Below are positions 10,137 through 18,909 of a stretch of 64,000 nt of DNA, piece after piece. This DNA is from Fusibacter ferrireducens. GTDB taxonomy: Bacteria > Bacillota > Clostridia > Peptostreptococcales > Acidaminobacteraceae. Below the pieces are notes generated by a model. The model was not told the origin of the DNA and did no database searches. It saw only the letters and a program-made list of their open reading frames with translations. The position numbers and the translations under genes were made by a program. The stretch lies in contig NZ_JADKNH010000008.1 in the NCBI RefSeq assembly GCF_015352425.1, forward strand, positions 186,001 to 250,000, read 5' to 3'. The stretch's first letter is position 1, and each line of letters starts with the position of its first letter.

Positions 10137-11246
10137 CTATTTAAAAATATCTCTACTCACCATCATCTTATCTATGGCATCCTCATCCACTTCGTACTTA
10201 AACCCGTTTACATCATCTGGCACGATTAAAGTACAATCTTTGCTGATTTTCACTTCTGGAATTGTAATATCTTCTTTAAAGTAGCGATTGCTCCCTGCAA
10301 TGTCGTGAGCGAGCTTAAAATTAGGCAAACTTGCAAGCGAAATATTTTGAACACGCCCTATACCAAGTTCGGTCATGCCACCACACCATACTGGAATATC
10401 ATTTTCCATGCAAAGGTCATGAATTTTAATGGATTCTGTGATCCCTCTACATCGACTCGATTTGATATTGATAATCTTACAGCTACCAATTTCAATAGCC
10501 TGTCGAGTATCTTCAACACTCTCTATACTTTCATCAAGACATATAGGTGTTTCGATGGCTTTTTGCAAAACAGAGTGATCAATGAGGTCATTCTCGCGAA
10601 GCGGCTGTTCAATATAGGCGAGATTGTATTCATCAAAGGCTTTGAAGAGTTCAATGTCTTTGAGGCTATATGCCGAGTTCGCATCCACTGTTAACACGAT
10701 ATCAGGGAAGGCCTCTCTTACGCCTTTAATCACTTCAAGGTCTCGACCTGGCTTAATTTTAATCTTTGTTCTATGATAACCTTCTGCAAGGTAGTGATCT
10801 ATTTTATTAAGCAAATCCTTCAAAGTCGGCTCTATCCCTAAACTCACACCTACTTTGACTTCATCATAGACACCGCCAATAAGTGTTTTCAAAGACTTGT
10901 TCTCAATTTTACTTTTAAGATCCCATAATGCATTTTCCACAGCGGCTATCGCCAAATTATTGCCTTTTATAAACCAAGTTTGCTCTATGAAGCTTTCTGG
11001 GCCCTCTATATCCTTATGAAGGATTAGAGGTATTAAGAAATTTTTGATGATATGATGGCTTGTGCCATTATCCTCTGGACAGTAAAAAGGGCCAAAAAAG
11101 GCTTTACACTCCCCGTAACCCACATGACCTTCAGAATAAATTTTGATCAACAAAGCATCTCTTACTAAAAACTTAGTAAAACTTGTTTCAAAAGGATGCG
11201 TAAACGGATTATTGACACGTATAATATCCACTCTTTCTATAAACAT
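10137..11246 (-). CDS. Enolase-superfamily enzyme, OSBS/N-acylamino acid racemase-like (copy 2)
   Basis: 369 residues, clearly paralogous to the next gene along its whole length. The catalytic set is kept: KxK 161/163, Asp188, Glu213, Asp238 and Lys262. The loop after the last Lys differs (SSRCRGI here against VARVGGL in copy 1), and this Gly-Gly region helps shape substrate specificity in the subgroup, so the two copies may use different substrates. It is the first gene of the probable two-gene unit; about 115 bases separate them. No obvious strong Shine-Dalgarno precedes the ATG (GGGGGAT only). Confidence 0.82.
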   Translation of the reverse strand: MFIERVDIIRVNNPFTHPFETSFTKFLVRDALLIKIYSEGHVGYGECKAFFGPFYCPEDNGTSHHIIKNFLIPLILHKDIEGPESFIEQTWFIKGNNLAIAAVENALWDLKSKIENKSLKTLIGGVYDEVKVGVSLGIEPTLKDLLNKIDHYLAEGYHRTKIKIKPGRDLEVIKGVREAFPDIVLTVDANSAYSLKDIELFKAFDEYNLAYIEQPLRENDLIDHSVLQKAIETPICLDESIESVEDTRQAIEIGSCKIINIKSSRCRGITESIKIHDLCMENDIPVWCGGMTELGIGRVQNISLASLPNFKLAHDIAGSNRYFKEDITIPEVKISKDCTLIVPDDVNGFKYEVDEDAIDKMMVSRDIFK

Positions 11247-11423
11247 ATATCCCCCACCATTCTGTAATTTAAAATAAAAATTGCACCGTTTAGGTAATTA
11301 TCATTATTATTTTATCATTTTAAGACATGTCCATATATCTGCTAAAAACTGTCTTGAATTTGTCTGAATTCTCAGAATATAAAAAAGTAGAGACGGCTCT
11401 ATAGGACATCAGTTATTCAATTG

Positions 11424-12260
11424 TTATTTTTTCAACTTTAATTTCTTTGTGAAAATATAAATTGAAAAGAAAGCAAGGCATAATATTGGCACTAAATATT
11501 TAAATTCATTATGATTTGTTAAACGGCTACCTTGCCCTCCCATTTCTGAACTCTTGAGATTTTCAATGCAAATATTTTTCAGTTGATTGAGAATGTCCTC
11601 AGCATTATATTTTTCATGAATTTTGTATTGACCTAATTCGGATAGTTCATTATGCATTGGGATAATTATTTTTTCTGTATCGGTTTCAATATATAACCCT
11701 TGAAAATCATTTGCAAATTCAACTAATTTTAATACTGAATATGATTTTACAGAGCATTTTTCCAATAAATTTTCCATGAACTTATCATCAAAGCATTCTT
11801 CTAAATAGGTAATATCTCGACCTAACGATCCTCTTTCGGAAATTTCTCCATTTATGTAGCTGAATTTAATAAACCCTTTTTCGCCACTATCTAACTGGAA
11901 TGTCGTTACATAATCTTCCCTAGCGGATCTCATAATTTGAGATACATTCGAACTATCGATATCAACGTCGATATAGTCTTTTCCCATTAAAATATATAAC
12001 TTAAGAAATTCATTTTTTGTTTTTGAGTAGAATGCGCCATTTTCGAATTGATTTTCACCTTGTAAAGTTGCATTATGTGCTGTTGATCTATTTTCTGATT
12101 TTTTATCATTACTAATCTCTATATTGTTTTGAATATGTCCTTTGAGCTCCTCTAAGATTTTGTTATCCTCAACTTTTACATCTACCTCATTAGAATCTGC
12201 ATAAGAAAACGAACTCAAAATAAAAAAAATCATAACCGATAATACAAATATTTTTTTCAT
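11424..12260 (-). CDS. Membrane-anchored extracellular protein of unknown function
   Basis: 278 residues from the ATG at 12260, which has GGAG seven bases upstream and overlaps the preceding stop (TGATG). Not recognised. A signal peptide or anchor (residues 1-22, KKIFVLSVMIFFILSSFSYA), a hydrophilic extracellular part, and one C-terminal membrane segment (about 255-272) followed by a Lys-rich tail, an inside-positive stop. The topology suggests a surface protein held at its C-terminus. It is translationally coupled to the 64-residue gene before it. Confidence 0.6.
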   Translation of the reverse strand: MKKIFVLSVMIFFILSSFSYADSNEVDVKVEDNKILEELKGHIQNNIEISNDKKSENRSTAHNATLQGENQFENGAFYSKTKNEFLKLYILMGKDYIDVDIDSSNVSQIMRSAREDYVTTFQLDSGEKGFIKFSYINGEISERGSLGRDITYLEECFDDKFMENLLEKCSVKSYSVLKLVEFANDFQGLYIETDTEKIIIPMHNELSELGQYKIHEKYNAEDILNQLKNICIENLKSSEMGGQGSRLTNHNEFKYLVPILCLAFFSIYIFTKKLKLKK

Positions 12261-12454
12261 CACCATTCTCCATCTAAAAAGTATGCAACACCATCAAATT
12301 CAATATATCCACCTATAGAACTGCTATCATAGTAATCATTATCATTTTCATGTAAATATCCTCTCTTTTTTAATATTAGTACCTGTAAGGCGCTATAATA
12401 CTCATGAAAAACTCTATGTACATCTTGCTGTAAATATTGTGAATTAATATCCAT
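12260..12454 (-). CDS. Small protein of unknown function, coupled to the membrane protein
   Basis: 64 residues, not recognised, acidic and Tyr-rich (YLHENDNDYYDSSS). No clear ribosome binding site precedes the ATG at 12454, but a promoter-like pair lies just upstream and its stop overlaps the next start, so it looks like the first gene of a two-gene unit. The N-terminal part (QYLQQDVHRVFHEYYSALQV) is probably helical. Confidence 0.5.
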   Translation of the reverse strand: MDINSQYLQQDVHRVFHEYYSALQVLILKKRGYLHENDNDYYDSSSIGGYIEFDGVAYFLDGEW

Positions 12455-12482
12455 TGAAAACTATATATGTATACGCACCTAA

Positions 12483-12512
12483 TTTATACCATGTCTTTCA
12501 ATTTGTCGTCAA
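12483..12512 (-). promoter_or_regulatory. Promoter of the two-gene unknown unit
   Basis: TTGACG (12512-12507), 18-bp spacer and TATAAA (12488-12483) on the minus strand, about 30 bases before the ATG of the 64-residue gene. Confidence 0.55.
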
Positions 12513-12617
12513 GTATTCTCTAAAGAAATCTTTAAACGGAAAAATAAGTTCTAATTTCAATACTTAGGCGAAAGTTTTTTAAGAAGCGTAATTCTTAGGC
12601 TCAACTCTATTTGTCGC

Positions 12618-12645
12618 AAAAAAAGTCCACACAAATGTGCAGACT
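12618..12645 (-). terminator. Terminator of the ilvNB operon
   Basis: AGTCTGCAC / GTGTGGACT (with two G-T pairs), 4-base loop, then seven T on the minus strand, about 110 bases past the ilvB stop. Confidence 0.75.
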
Positions 12646-12751
12646 CCATCTTATCTATAAGATTTTCCTCCATCTCATAGTCCATTGAATTTTCATTAGC
12701 TATCTCAAATATTCATTATAACAAGTATATTCGAGATAAAATGACTTGGGA

Positions 12752-14371
12752 CTATAACGAATCCACTTCTGGGCTCACGCGCACATCTATGATAAAAGAT
12801 GATTCACTTTGAAAAGCCTCGTCTAGAACAGATTGGATTTCAGAATTAGATTCAATTTTGCGTCCTGGAATGCCATACCCTTCACCGATCTTGACAAAAT
12901 CAGGCGAAATGGAGAAATGAATTCCAAAGTGACTTTTTTTGCCATAAGCACCATCCTGTAATTCGCGCACCATCCCCAAAAGATTATTATTGAGAATAAT
13001 GACAATCACTTTATGCCCAATTTCAGAAAGTGTGCCCAGTTCACCTAAAAGCATTTGAATACCAGCATCCCCCATAACTGAAACCACCATTTTTTCTGGT
13101 GCGGCAAGTTTAGCGCCTATGCCAGCAGGTAAGCTGTAGCCCATAGTTCCTAAACCACCAGAGCTTAAAAACTTTCTATCTTGTGAGTACTGAATATTTT
13201 TTGCTGTCCAAATTTGATTTTGTCCCACATCAGCCGTAACCACCGCATCTGCTGTTAACCGCTTTGATATTTCATTTAAGAAGTGTTTTGGATTCACATT
13301 ATCGAATGCGTCTAAATCGATATCTGTATGCGACTCACATTTTAAACCCGATGTCTCTAACCAATACACCTCTTCATTAGGCTCTATTTTTTTATTAATA
13401 TGATCTAGAATTGTCTTGGCATCTCCCACTACAGGTATTTGATAATTGATGATCTTACCGATTTCAGATGGATCGATATCAATGTGTACAATATTGGCCT
13501 CTGGTCTGATTAAGCTAAAGTTTTTAGTAGCACGATCTGACATGCGTGCACCAATGACAATAATTAAATCTGCATTCTTCACCACTTGCTCACAGAGATC
13601 ATCACCATGAGAACCAAGTACGCCCACATAATAGGGTGAATCCATTGGGTATGAACTGATTCCCATAAGCGTATTGATGACTGGAATTTTTCTGGTCACT
13701 GAAAAATGAGTCAGAGCCTTTTTCGCCCCTGATAAAAGTACGCCCCCGCCCGCAATAATCACTGGACTTTTAGCTTCATTGACACGCTTAATGATCCTTT
13801 TAAGCTGTCCAGTGTGTCCATTGACCGTTGGATTATAACCATTGATTTCAACGTCTTTAATGTGCTTAAATTCTATCTCTTCCATCTGTATGTCACGTGG
13901 AATGTCTATCAGCACTGGTCCCATTCGACCTGTTGTGGCAATTTTAATCGCCTTTGCCATGACTGTGAGAATATCTTCGGACTTTGTCACCAAGAAGCTG
14001 TGCTTTGTAAAAGGCTCTGTGGCACCTAAAATATCTACTTCTTGAAAGACATCCTTACCTATGAAATCTTTTCGAACTTGTCCTGTAATCGCAATTAGTG
14101 GAATTGAATCCATATAAGCCGTGGCTATTCCTGTGATCATATTTGTGGCGCCTGGGCCTGATGTTGATATACATACACCCACTTTTTTAGATACACGTGC
14201 ATATCCACTTGCTGCATGAACTGCCGACTGTTCATTTCTAACCAATATATGTTTCAGTTTAGAACGTCTTAATGCTTCAAAAAAGGGTAAGATCGCACCG
14301 CCGGGATATCCAAATACGGTATCAATCCCTTCAAGCTCAAGACATTTGATCATTGACTCTGCTACATTCAT
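12752..14371 (-). CDS. ilvB: Acetolactate synthase large subunit
   Basis: 539 residues. ThDP-dependent enzyme that joins two pyruvates (or pyruvate and 2-oxobutyrate) for branched-chain amino acids. The N-terminal PYR domain has the catalytic Glu in VRNEQSAVHAASGYAR (about residue 47), the middle domain has the FAD-type region, and the C-terminal PP domain holds the ThDP motif GDAGIQM...N with MGYSLPAGIGAK before it. The pairing with a regulatory ACT subunit directly upstream supports a biosynthetic role rather than catabolic ALS. The gene order (small subunit first) is the reverse of the common ilvBN order. Confidence 0.95.
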   Translation of the reverse strand: MNVAESMIKCLELEGIDTVFGYPGGAILPFFEALRRSKLKHILVRNEQSAVHAASGYARVSKKVGVCISTSGPGATNMITGIATAYMDSIPLIAITGQVRKDFIGKDVFQEVDILGATEPFTKHSFLVTKSEDILTVMAKAIKIATTGRMGPVLIDIPRDIQMEEIEFKHIKDVEINGYNPTVNGHTGQLKRIIKRVNEAKSPVIIAGGGVLLSGAKKALTHFSVTRKIPVINTLMGISSYPMDSPYYVGVLGSHGDDLCEQVVKNADLIIVIGARMSDRATKNFSLIRPEANIVHIDIDPSEIGKIINYQIPVVGDAKTILDHINKKIEPNEEVYWLETSGLKCESHTDIDLDAFDNVNPKHFLNEISKRLTADAVVTADVGQNQIWTAKNIQYSQDRKFLSSGGLGTMGYSLPAGIGAKLAAPEKMVVSVMGDAGIQMLLGELGTLSEIGHKVIVIILNNNLLGMVRELQDGAYGKKSHFGIHFSISPDFVKIGEGYGIPGRKIESNSEIQSVLDEAFQSESSFIIDVRVSPEVDSL

Positions 14372-14403
14372 ATCTACTCAACCTCTCTTAATATCAATCT
14401 GAA

Positions 14404-14886
14404 CTAACCGTTAAACCTTGCAAGTCCGGTCAGTCCTGTTCTAGCCATCTCACTGATACCATAAACCTTCATCATGTCCACAAATGCATTTATTTTGTCA
14501 TGATCTCCTGTGAGTTCCACAGTAAGACTCTCAGTTGCAATATCAATTACTTTGCCTCTAAAAATTTCAACAACTTCAAGTATCGATGGTCTATTTTGTT
14601 CATTCACCATGACTTTTACTAAGGCGAGTTCTCGATACACTGATGCTTCAGGTTCAAGCTCATAAATCTTGACGACGTCAATAAGCTTTTGCAGTTGCTT
14701 TTTAATTTGTTCCACAATCTGCCGATCACCAGTGACGACAATTGTCATCCTTGAAATTTTAGGATCTTCTGTTTCACCCACTGACAAGCTTTTGATATTA
14801 TAGCCTCTTCTACTAAATAGTCCTGCCACACGACTTAGTATGCCTGGCTCATTTTCTACAATAACTGACAACACATACGGATTCAT
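14404..14886 (-). CDS. ilvN: Acetolactate synthase small (regulatory) subunit
   Basis: 160 residues, typical of the long IlvN/IlvH type. N-terminal ACT domain (LSVIVENEPGILSRVAGLFSRRGYNI) and a C-terminal ALS_ss_C domain (about 80-155). It binds valine in related systems and stimulates the catalytic subunit. GGGGGAG lies before the ATG. It is the first gene after the T-box leader and is 32 bases upstream of ilvB. Confidence 0.93.
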   Translation of the reverse strand: MNPYVLSVIVENEPGILSRVAGLFSRRGYNIKSLSVGETEDPKISRMTIVVTGDRQIVEQIKKQLQKLIDVVKIYELEPEASVYRELALVKVMVNEQNRPSILEVVEIFRGKVIDIATESLTVELTGDHDKINAFVDMMKVYGISEMARTGLTGLARFNG

Positions 14887-14939
14887 TTGCTCTCCCCCAT
14901 TTCATAAATTTTATTGCCTATGCCTTAATTTTATTATTT

Positions 14940-14969
14940 ACTTCTCAAATGCACACTTCTCAAATGCAC
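14940..14969. repeat. Perfect tandem 15-bp duplication in the ilvN leader
   Basis: ACTTCTCAAATGCAC occurs twice head to tail (14940-14954, 14955-14969) between the T-box terminator and ilvN. ACTGTCTATA is also duplicated just beyond it. Confidence 0.85.
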
Positions 14970-15030
14970 TGTCTATAGATCCATCTATAAATTTTACTGT
15001 CTATACTATAGATTCTTTTGCCTATAGATA

Positions 15031-15332
15031 TAAAAAACCCCGTGCTTATAAGCATTTCGCCTATAAGGACGGGGATAAATCCACGCGGTACCACCTTATT
15101 TGTCTCAATTTTGAAACCTCTCAACTTGATTTAACATCAAATAATTGACTGAACATCAATCGTCTATAACGGGACTGACCGACAAGTCTTACTGTCTCTT
15201 TCAGACTTGTAGCTTAGGAGCGAGCTATGATTTATAATCGTACTGGTTCACATCAACCACCAGCTTTCTGAAAACGTCTTATAAACTTTTTTTCTCCATC
15301 TCTGCATTTGAGCTTTCGAAATTTGATTATTG
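15031..15332 (-). promoter_or_regulatory. T-box leader of the ilvNB operon
   Basis: The invariant T-box sequence AAGGTGGTACCGCG is at 15097-15084 on the minus strand. It is followed by a long terminator (CCCCGT / ACGGGG at 15038-15043 and 15069-15074, with an inner stem) and TTTTTT. Stem I begins with AGAAAGCTGGTGGTTG near 15270. The best specifier candidate is CTC (Leu) at 15224-15222, before the GCTCCTAAG segment; this codon choice is tentative. Uncharged tRNA should stabilise the antiterminator and switch the operon on. Confidence 0.93.
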
Positions 15333-15338
15333 TATTGA

Positions 15339-15367
15339 ATTATAACAATGATGAAAACAACTGTCAA
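15339..15367 (-). promoter_or_regulatory. Promoter of the T-box/ilvNB transcript
   Basis: TTGACA (15367-15362), 17-bp spacer and TATAAT (15344-15339) on the minus strand. This is a perfect consensus promoter just before stem I. Confidence 0.85.
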
Positions 15368-15464
15368 GATATTTATTAATTTTTTTTCATATAATATCGG
15401 ATATTTCTCTATATTAGCAGAGATTTCATTGTTGTGGCGTCTTTTGCGCATCACAACTGGACAG

Positions 15465-16901
15465 TTAAAGTTTCCTTTTTTGCGCTCTAATGTATTCCAT
15501 GTAGAAATAGGCACTATCTTTTGGATAGCGTTTAAGCGTTTTGTAATCCACATAGAAGAGCCCAAAACGTTTCGAATAACCTTCTTGCCACTCAAAATTG
15601 TCGAGGAGAGACCACAGAAAATAACCTTTTATGTTGCCGCCAGCTTCGTTTATAGCGTGAACCATCTCTAAGTGCCTTTTAATGTACATGATTCTCTGTT
15701 CATCATGAATTCTGAAATCTCGTTCCACGTGATCAGGATACGCAGCACCATTCTCAGTGATGTATATAGGCACTTGGGTAAATTCTGCTCTTATGCGCTC
15801 AATCATAGACTTCAGTGCATAGGGAATAACTTCCCATCCCATGTCGGTAACTGGCACTCTCGGTTTTCCAGCTTCATAGCCAATGCCGCCTGACTTGGTT
15901 TTAACCAGCCCCCGAGTGTAGTAGTTGATCCCTAAAAAATCACAGGGTTCAGAAATTGTTTCCATATCGTTCAAGTGAAATTTCAACTTGCCTCTGGTGA
16001 TCCTATTGACAAGTGTCATAACCTCTTTAGGATAGGTGCCTTTAAAAAGCGCCTCCAAAAAAAGTCTATGTGATACCGCATCTGCAAAATGAGTCGATTT
16101 ATAATCGGCCTGTGAAGATGAATCTGGATAAAGTGGTGTCACGCTCAGCACAATGCCAATTTCACCTGCTATGTTCATTTCTCGAAAGCGTTTAACCGCT
16201 TTGCCATGTGAAAGCAAGAGATGGTGTACGGCTAAAAAACCTTCTTTGACACTTTTGTATCCCGGTGCGTGCAAACCAAGCGTATGGCCTAAAATACCAC
16301 TACAGAACGGCTCATTATGCGTGAACCACATTGGAACGCGTTCGCCAATATTTTCAAAGAGATACGTGGCGTACTCTAAAAACCAGTCCACACACTTGCG
16401 GTTAGTCCAGCCCCCTTCTCTTTGCGCCCATATTGGCAAATCCCAATGATAGAGTGTAAGACATGGCTTAATGCCCTTCTGTTCAAGTTCGCTTATGAGA
16501 TTGAGATAAAACTTGAGTCCCTCAGGATTGGGTTTGTGTTTTTCTGGAAAAATACGTGACCAAGAAACTGAAAAACGGTATGCATCCACACCCAGCCAGT
16601 CCATCAATGCCACATCTTCTTTATACTGATTATAGTGATCACATGCAATTGCACCTGTGTGCCCTTCAAACACCTTCCCCTTAATCTCGCAAAACGGCTC
16701 CCATATGGAGGGTGTCCTTCCATCTGCATTTAGGTTGCCCTCTATTTGAAAAGAGCTGGTCGCAACGCCATAGATAAAAGGCCCCTCTTCTGATTTAACC
16801 ACCAAATTCACTTCAGTTTTCTTTTTACGTCTTATTTTTTTTATCTTTTTAATTGGGTGTAAACTTGCTTTAATTATGTGTTTGTGACGCATCTTTCTCA
16901 T
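15465..16901 (-). CDS. GH1 beta-glucosidase with a basic N-terminal extension
   Basis: 478 residues. The TIM-barrel GH1 fold shows the acid/base Glu197 (THNEPF) and nucleophile Glu383 (ITENGAA). The aglycone/glycone motif NFEWQEGYSKRFG keeps the Glu-Trp pair of enzymes acting on unphosphorylated glucosides; 6-phospho-beta-glucosidases have a Ser/Lys/Tyr phosphate pocket there. So cellobiose or aryl-glucoside hydrolysis in the cytoplasm is more likely than a PTS partner. About 35 extra residues at the N-terminus, very rich in Lys and Arg, precede the usual start; GGGAGG before the first ATG supports the long form. Confidence 0.9.
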   Translation of the reverse strand: MRKMRHKHIIKASLHPIKKIKKIRRKKKTEVNLVVKSEEGPFIYGVATSSFQIEGNLNADGRTPSIWEPFCEIKGKVFEGHTGAIACDHYNQYKEDVALMDWLGVDAYRFSVSWSRIFPEKHKPNPEGLKFYLNLISELEQKGIKPCLTLYHWDLPIWAQREGGWTNRKCVDWFLEYATYLFENIGERVPMWFTHNEPFCSGILGHTLGLHAPGYKSVKEGFLAVHHLLLSHGKAVKRFREMNIAGEIGIVLSVTPLYPDSSSQADYKSTHFADAVSHRLFLEALFKGTYPKEVMTLVNRITRGKLKFHLNDMETISEPCDFLGINYYTRGLVKTKSGGIGYEAGKPRVPVTDMGWEVIPYALKSMIERIRAEFTQVPIYITENGAAYPDHVERDFRIHDEQRIMYIKRHLEMVHAINEAGGNIKGYFLWSLLDNFEWQEGYSKRFGLFYVDYKTLKRYPKDSAYFYMEYIRAQKRKL

Positions 16902-16989
16902 GATAAGCCTCCCTTTGAGATGTATGCTCTATTCTGTTCTTACCCTTTATTAAAGCGTCTTATCCCCGTTTATAACTCTTTTTTTCAGA

Positions 16990-17943
16990 TCATTGAATCT
17001 TATCCACTAAGTAATTGAGATAGTAGTTGATTGCATCGGTAAATTTACGTATGTCATAGCCCGTTATCGTCTCAATTTTATTAAGCCTGTAAATGAGCGT
17101 ATTTCTGTGAATAAAAAGTTTGTGTGCCGTCTCAGTGATGTTGAGATTACATTCAAAGAAGCTCATGGCAGTTTGTTCGAGTTCATCATCCCCCACACTT
17201 TTAAGCTGCTCTCTTAGGACTTCTGATAAAATCGCAGAAGAACTTGATTCTCCCCCAGTAAAAGGGTGTTTCAATCGCTGAATTAAAAGGGGAAAAATCA
17301 TACTTTCGTAAGTAACGATCTGGGTATTTTGTTTTAGATTTCTACTCAATTGCATCAATTCTTCCAATTGATTATAACACTTATGCAGATCCGACATCTG
17401 ACTGACTGTGTTGCTCACTGCAATTTGAGCACTGGTAAAGGCCTCTGCTTCAATCATGCTCATTAAATCACCTGGCGTGAGTTCCGCATCCACTACAAAG
17501 ACCACAATTTCAAATGCATTTAAATGCGCATATTTCATTTCTCCAAATGCAGAACGGATCACTTCCATCACTTCATCTGGATTTGCCTTATATCTTATAC
17601 ACCAAAGTTTTATCGGCAATGGAAAAGGCTCATGATAGTTTTTATAGGCCTCAGCTTCTGTCAGGAGCTGTGCTTCTGTAATTTTAGAGTTAAACGCTAC
17701 CTGTTTGAGATCTTTCTGATTGTATTTTTCATGAAAGAGGAGTCCTTTTTGAACCCATGCAATCACAAATTGGATTTCAAGTGCATTTAAATCTTTATGT
17801 ACGATGAGATCAAAGTCATCAAAACTGGAAATTCGAACAAATGGACGCTGAACTTCTAAGTTCAATGTTTCTTTTTTATCCCTCCAAACTTCTATTTCAC
17901 ATTTCATTATTGCTTCTAGTTCTTTGCATAGAGCATTAATCAT
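16990..17943 (-). CDS. CdaR/PucR-type transcriptional regulator
   Basis: 317 residues from the ATG at 17943, chosen for the AGAGGTGA site just upstream. The C-terminal PucR-type helix-turn-helix is clear (FFECNLNITETAHKLFIHRN, then TLIYRLNKIETITGYDIR, ending near residue 300). The rest is a poorly conserved sensor region with a GGDEF-like degenerate fold in this family. Relatives control sugar-diacid, purine or amino-acid use. It lies between aroD and the beta-glucosidase gene, so its target could be either; 150 bases separate it from aroD. Confidence 0.85.
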   Translation of the reverse strand: MINALCKELEAIMKCEIEVWRDKKETLNLEVQRPFVRISSFDDFDLIVHKDLNALEIQFVIAWVQKGLLFHEKYNQKDLKQVAFNSKITEAQLLTEAEAYKNYHEPFPLPIKLWCIRYKANPDEVMEVIRSAFGEMKYAHLNAFEIVVFVVDAELTPGDLMSMIEAEAFTSAQIAVSNTVSQMSDLHKCYNQLEELMQLSRNLKQNTQIVTYESMIFPLLIQRLKHPFTGGESSSSAILSEVLREQLKSVGDDELEQTAMSFFECNLNITETAHKLFIHRNTLIYRLNKIETITGYDIRKFTDAINYYLNYLVDKIQ

Positions 17944-18094
17944 GACTTCACCTCTTATCAAAAAGAGAATTGTCATCCATAACAATCCTCTTATCATTCC
18001 ATATATTTTTTTATTATATTATACCTCTTTATTAGCACATATTCCAAGTCATAATAGTCAGAGCTTTTTTTATAGTCCAATTGCCTTTGAGCCT

Positions 18095-18859
18095 CTAAAT
18101 TGCATCATGAATGATTTGAAGCACCGTTTCCAATTTTTCAACGGAAATTTGCCCTGGAGCCGAAACCTGACCAACAGCGCCAAAAGTCAAAGCTGAACCA
18201 AATATTTCACCAGCCATCCTGCTCATCACTCCCAGAGGCGACATGGACATGGTAACAAGAGGACATTTCGTATGGTTTTTGTACATCTCTTGGGTTGCGT
18301 CAAGCAATGTGAGAACATCCTCTGTACAAGTTGGCATAACTGCAATTTTTAATAAATCTGCTCCCAGCGACTCCATTTTACAAAGTCGTTCAATGAGAAC
18401 TGATTTGGGAGGCGTTAAAGTAAATTCATGATTGGATGCCACTGCGAATACCCTGTGCTCATGACAGTAATTTATAATCTCACGGACAACTTCATCACCT
18501 GAAAATAATTCCACATCAACGATGTCCACATGTCCACTGGCTGCAAGCGCCTTATTCAGATCACAGTACTCTGTTGTAGTGATCGCTTTCTCTCCACCTT
18601 CATTTTGAGTCCTAAAGGTTGCAATTAGAGGTGTTTTAGGTATAATCTCTCGAATCGCTTCTAAAGTATCCAATACTTTTTCAACATTAAGTGCATCTTC
18701 ATAAAAATCGATGCGCCACTCCACCATATCATTTTTTTCATGTTCAAAAGAAACAGCACTTTCAAGAATAGCCGACTTTGTCTTTCCAACAATTGGAACA
18801 ACAATTTTGGGCTTACCTTCTCCAATCGAAATACCTTTAATTTGGATCATATTTTTCAT
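18095..18859 (-). CDS. aroD: Type I 3-dehydroquinate dehydratase (set 1)
   Basis: 254 residues, standard for type I AroD. It dehydrates 3-dehydroquinate to 3-dehydroshikimate through a Schiff base. The catalytic His144 (ASNHEF) and Lys171 (LLKIAVMP) are present, as are the VEWRIDFYE substrate-binding segment and the C-terminal FGAVGQVSAPGQI loop. ACGGAGG lies six bases before the ATG. It is 50 bases downstream of the chorismate mutase-shikimate kinase gene and should share its attenuator-controlled mRNA. A second copy, about half identical by eye, is at 26966-27730. Confidence 0.95.
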   Translation of the reverse strand: MKNMIQIKGISIGEGKPKIVVPIVGKTKSAILESAVSFEHEKNDMVEWRIDFYEDALNVEKVLDTLEAIREIIPKTPLIATFRTQNEGGEKAITTTEYCDLNKALAASGHVDIVDVELFSGDEVVREIINYCHEHRVFAVASNHEFTLTPPKSVLIERLCKMESLGADLLKIAVMPTCTEDVLTLLDATQEMYKNHTKCPLVTMSMSPLGVMSRMAGEIFGSALTFGAVGQVSAPGQISVEKLETVLQIIHDAI

Positions 18860-18909
18860 ACGGGCCTCCGTTTATCGCTCTTAACTTGTCACTCATAATT
18901 TATTGCTTA

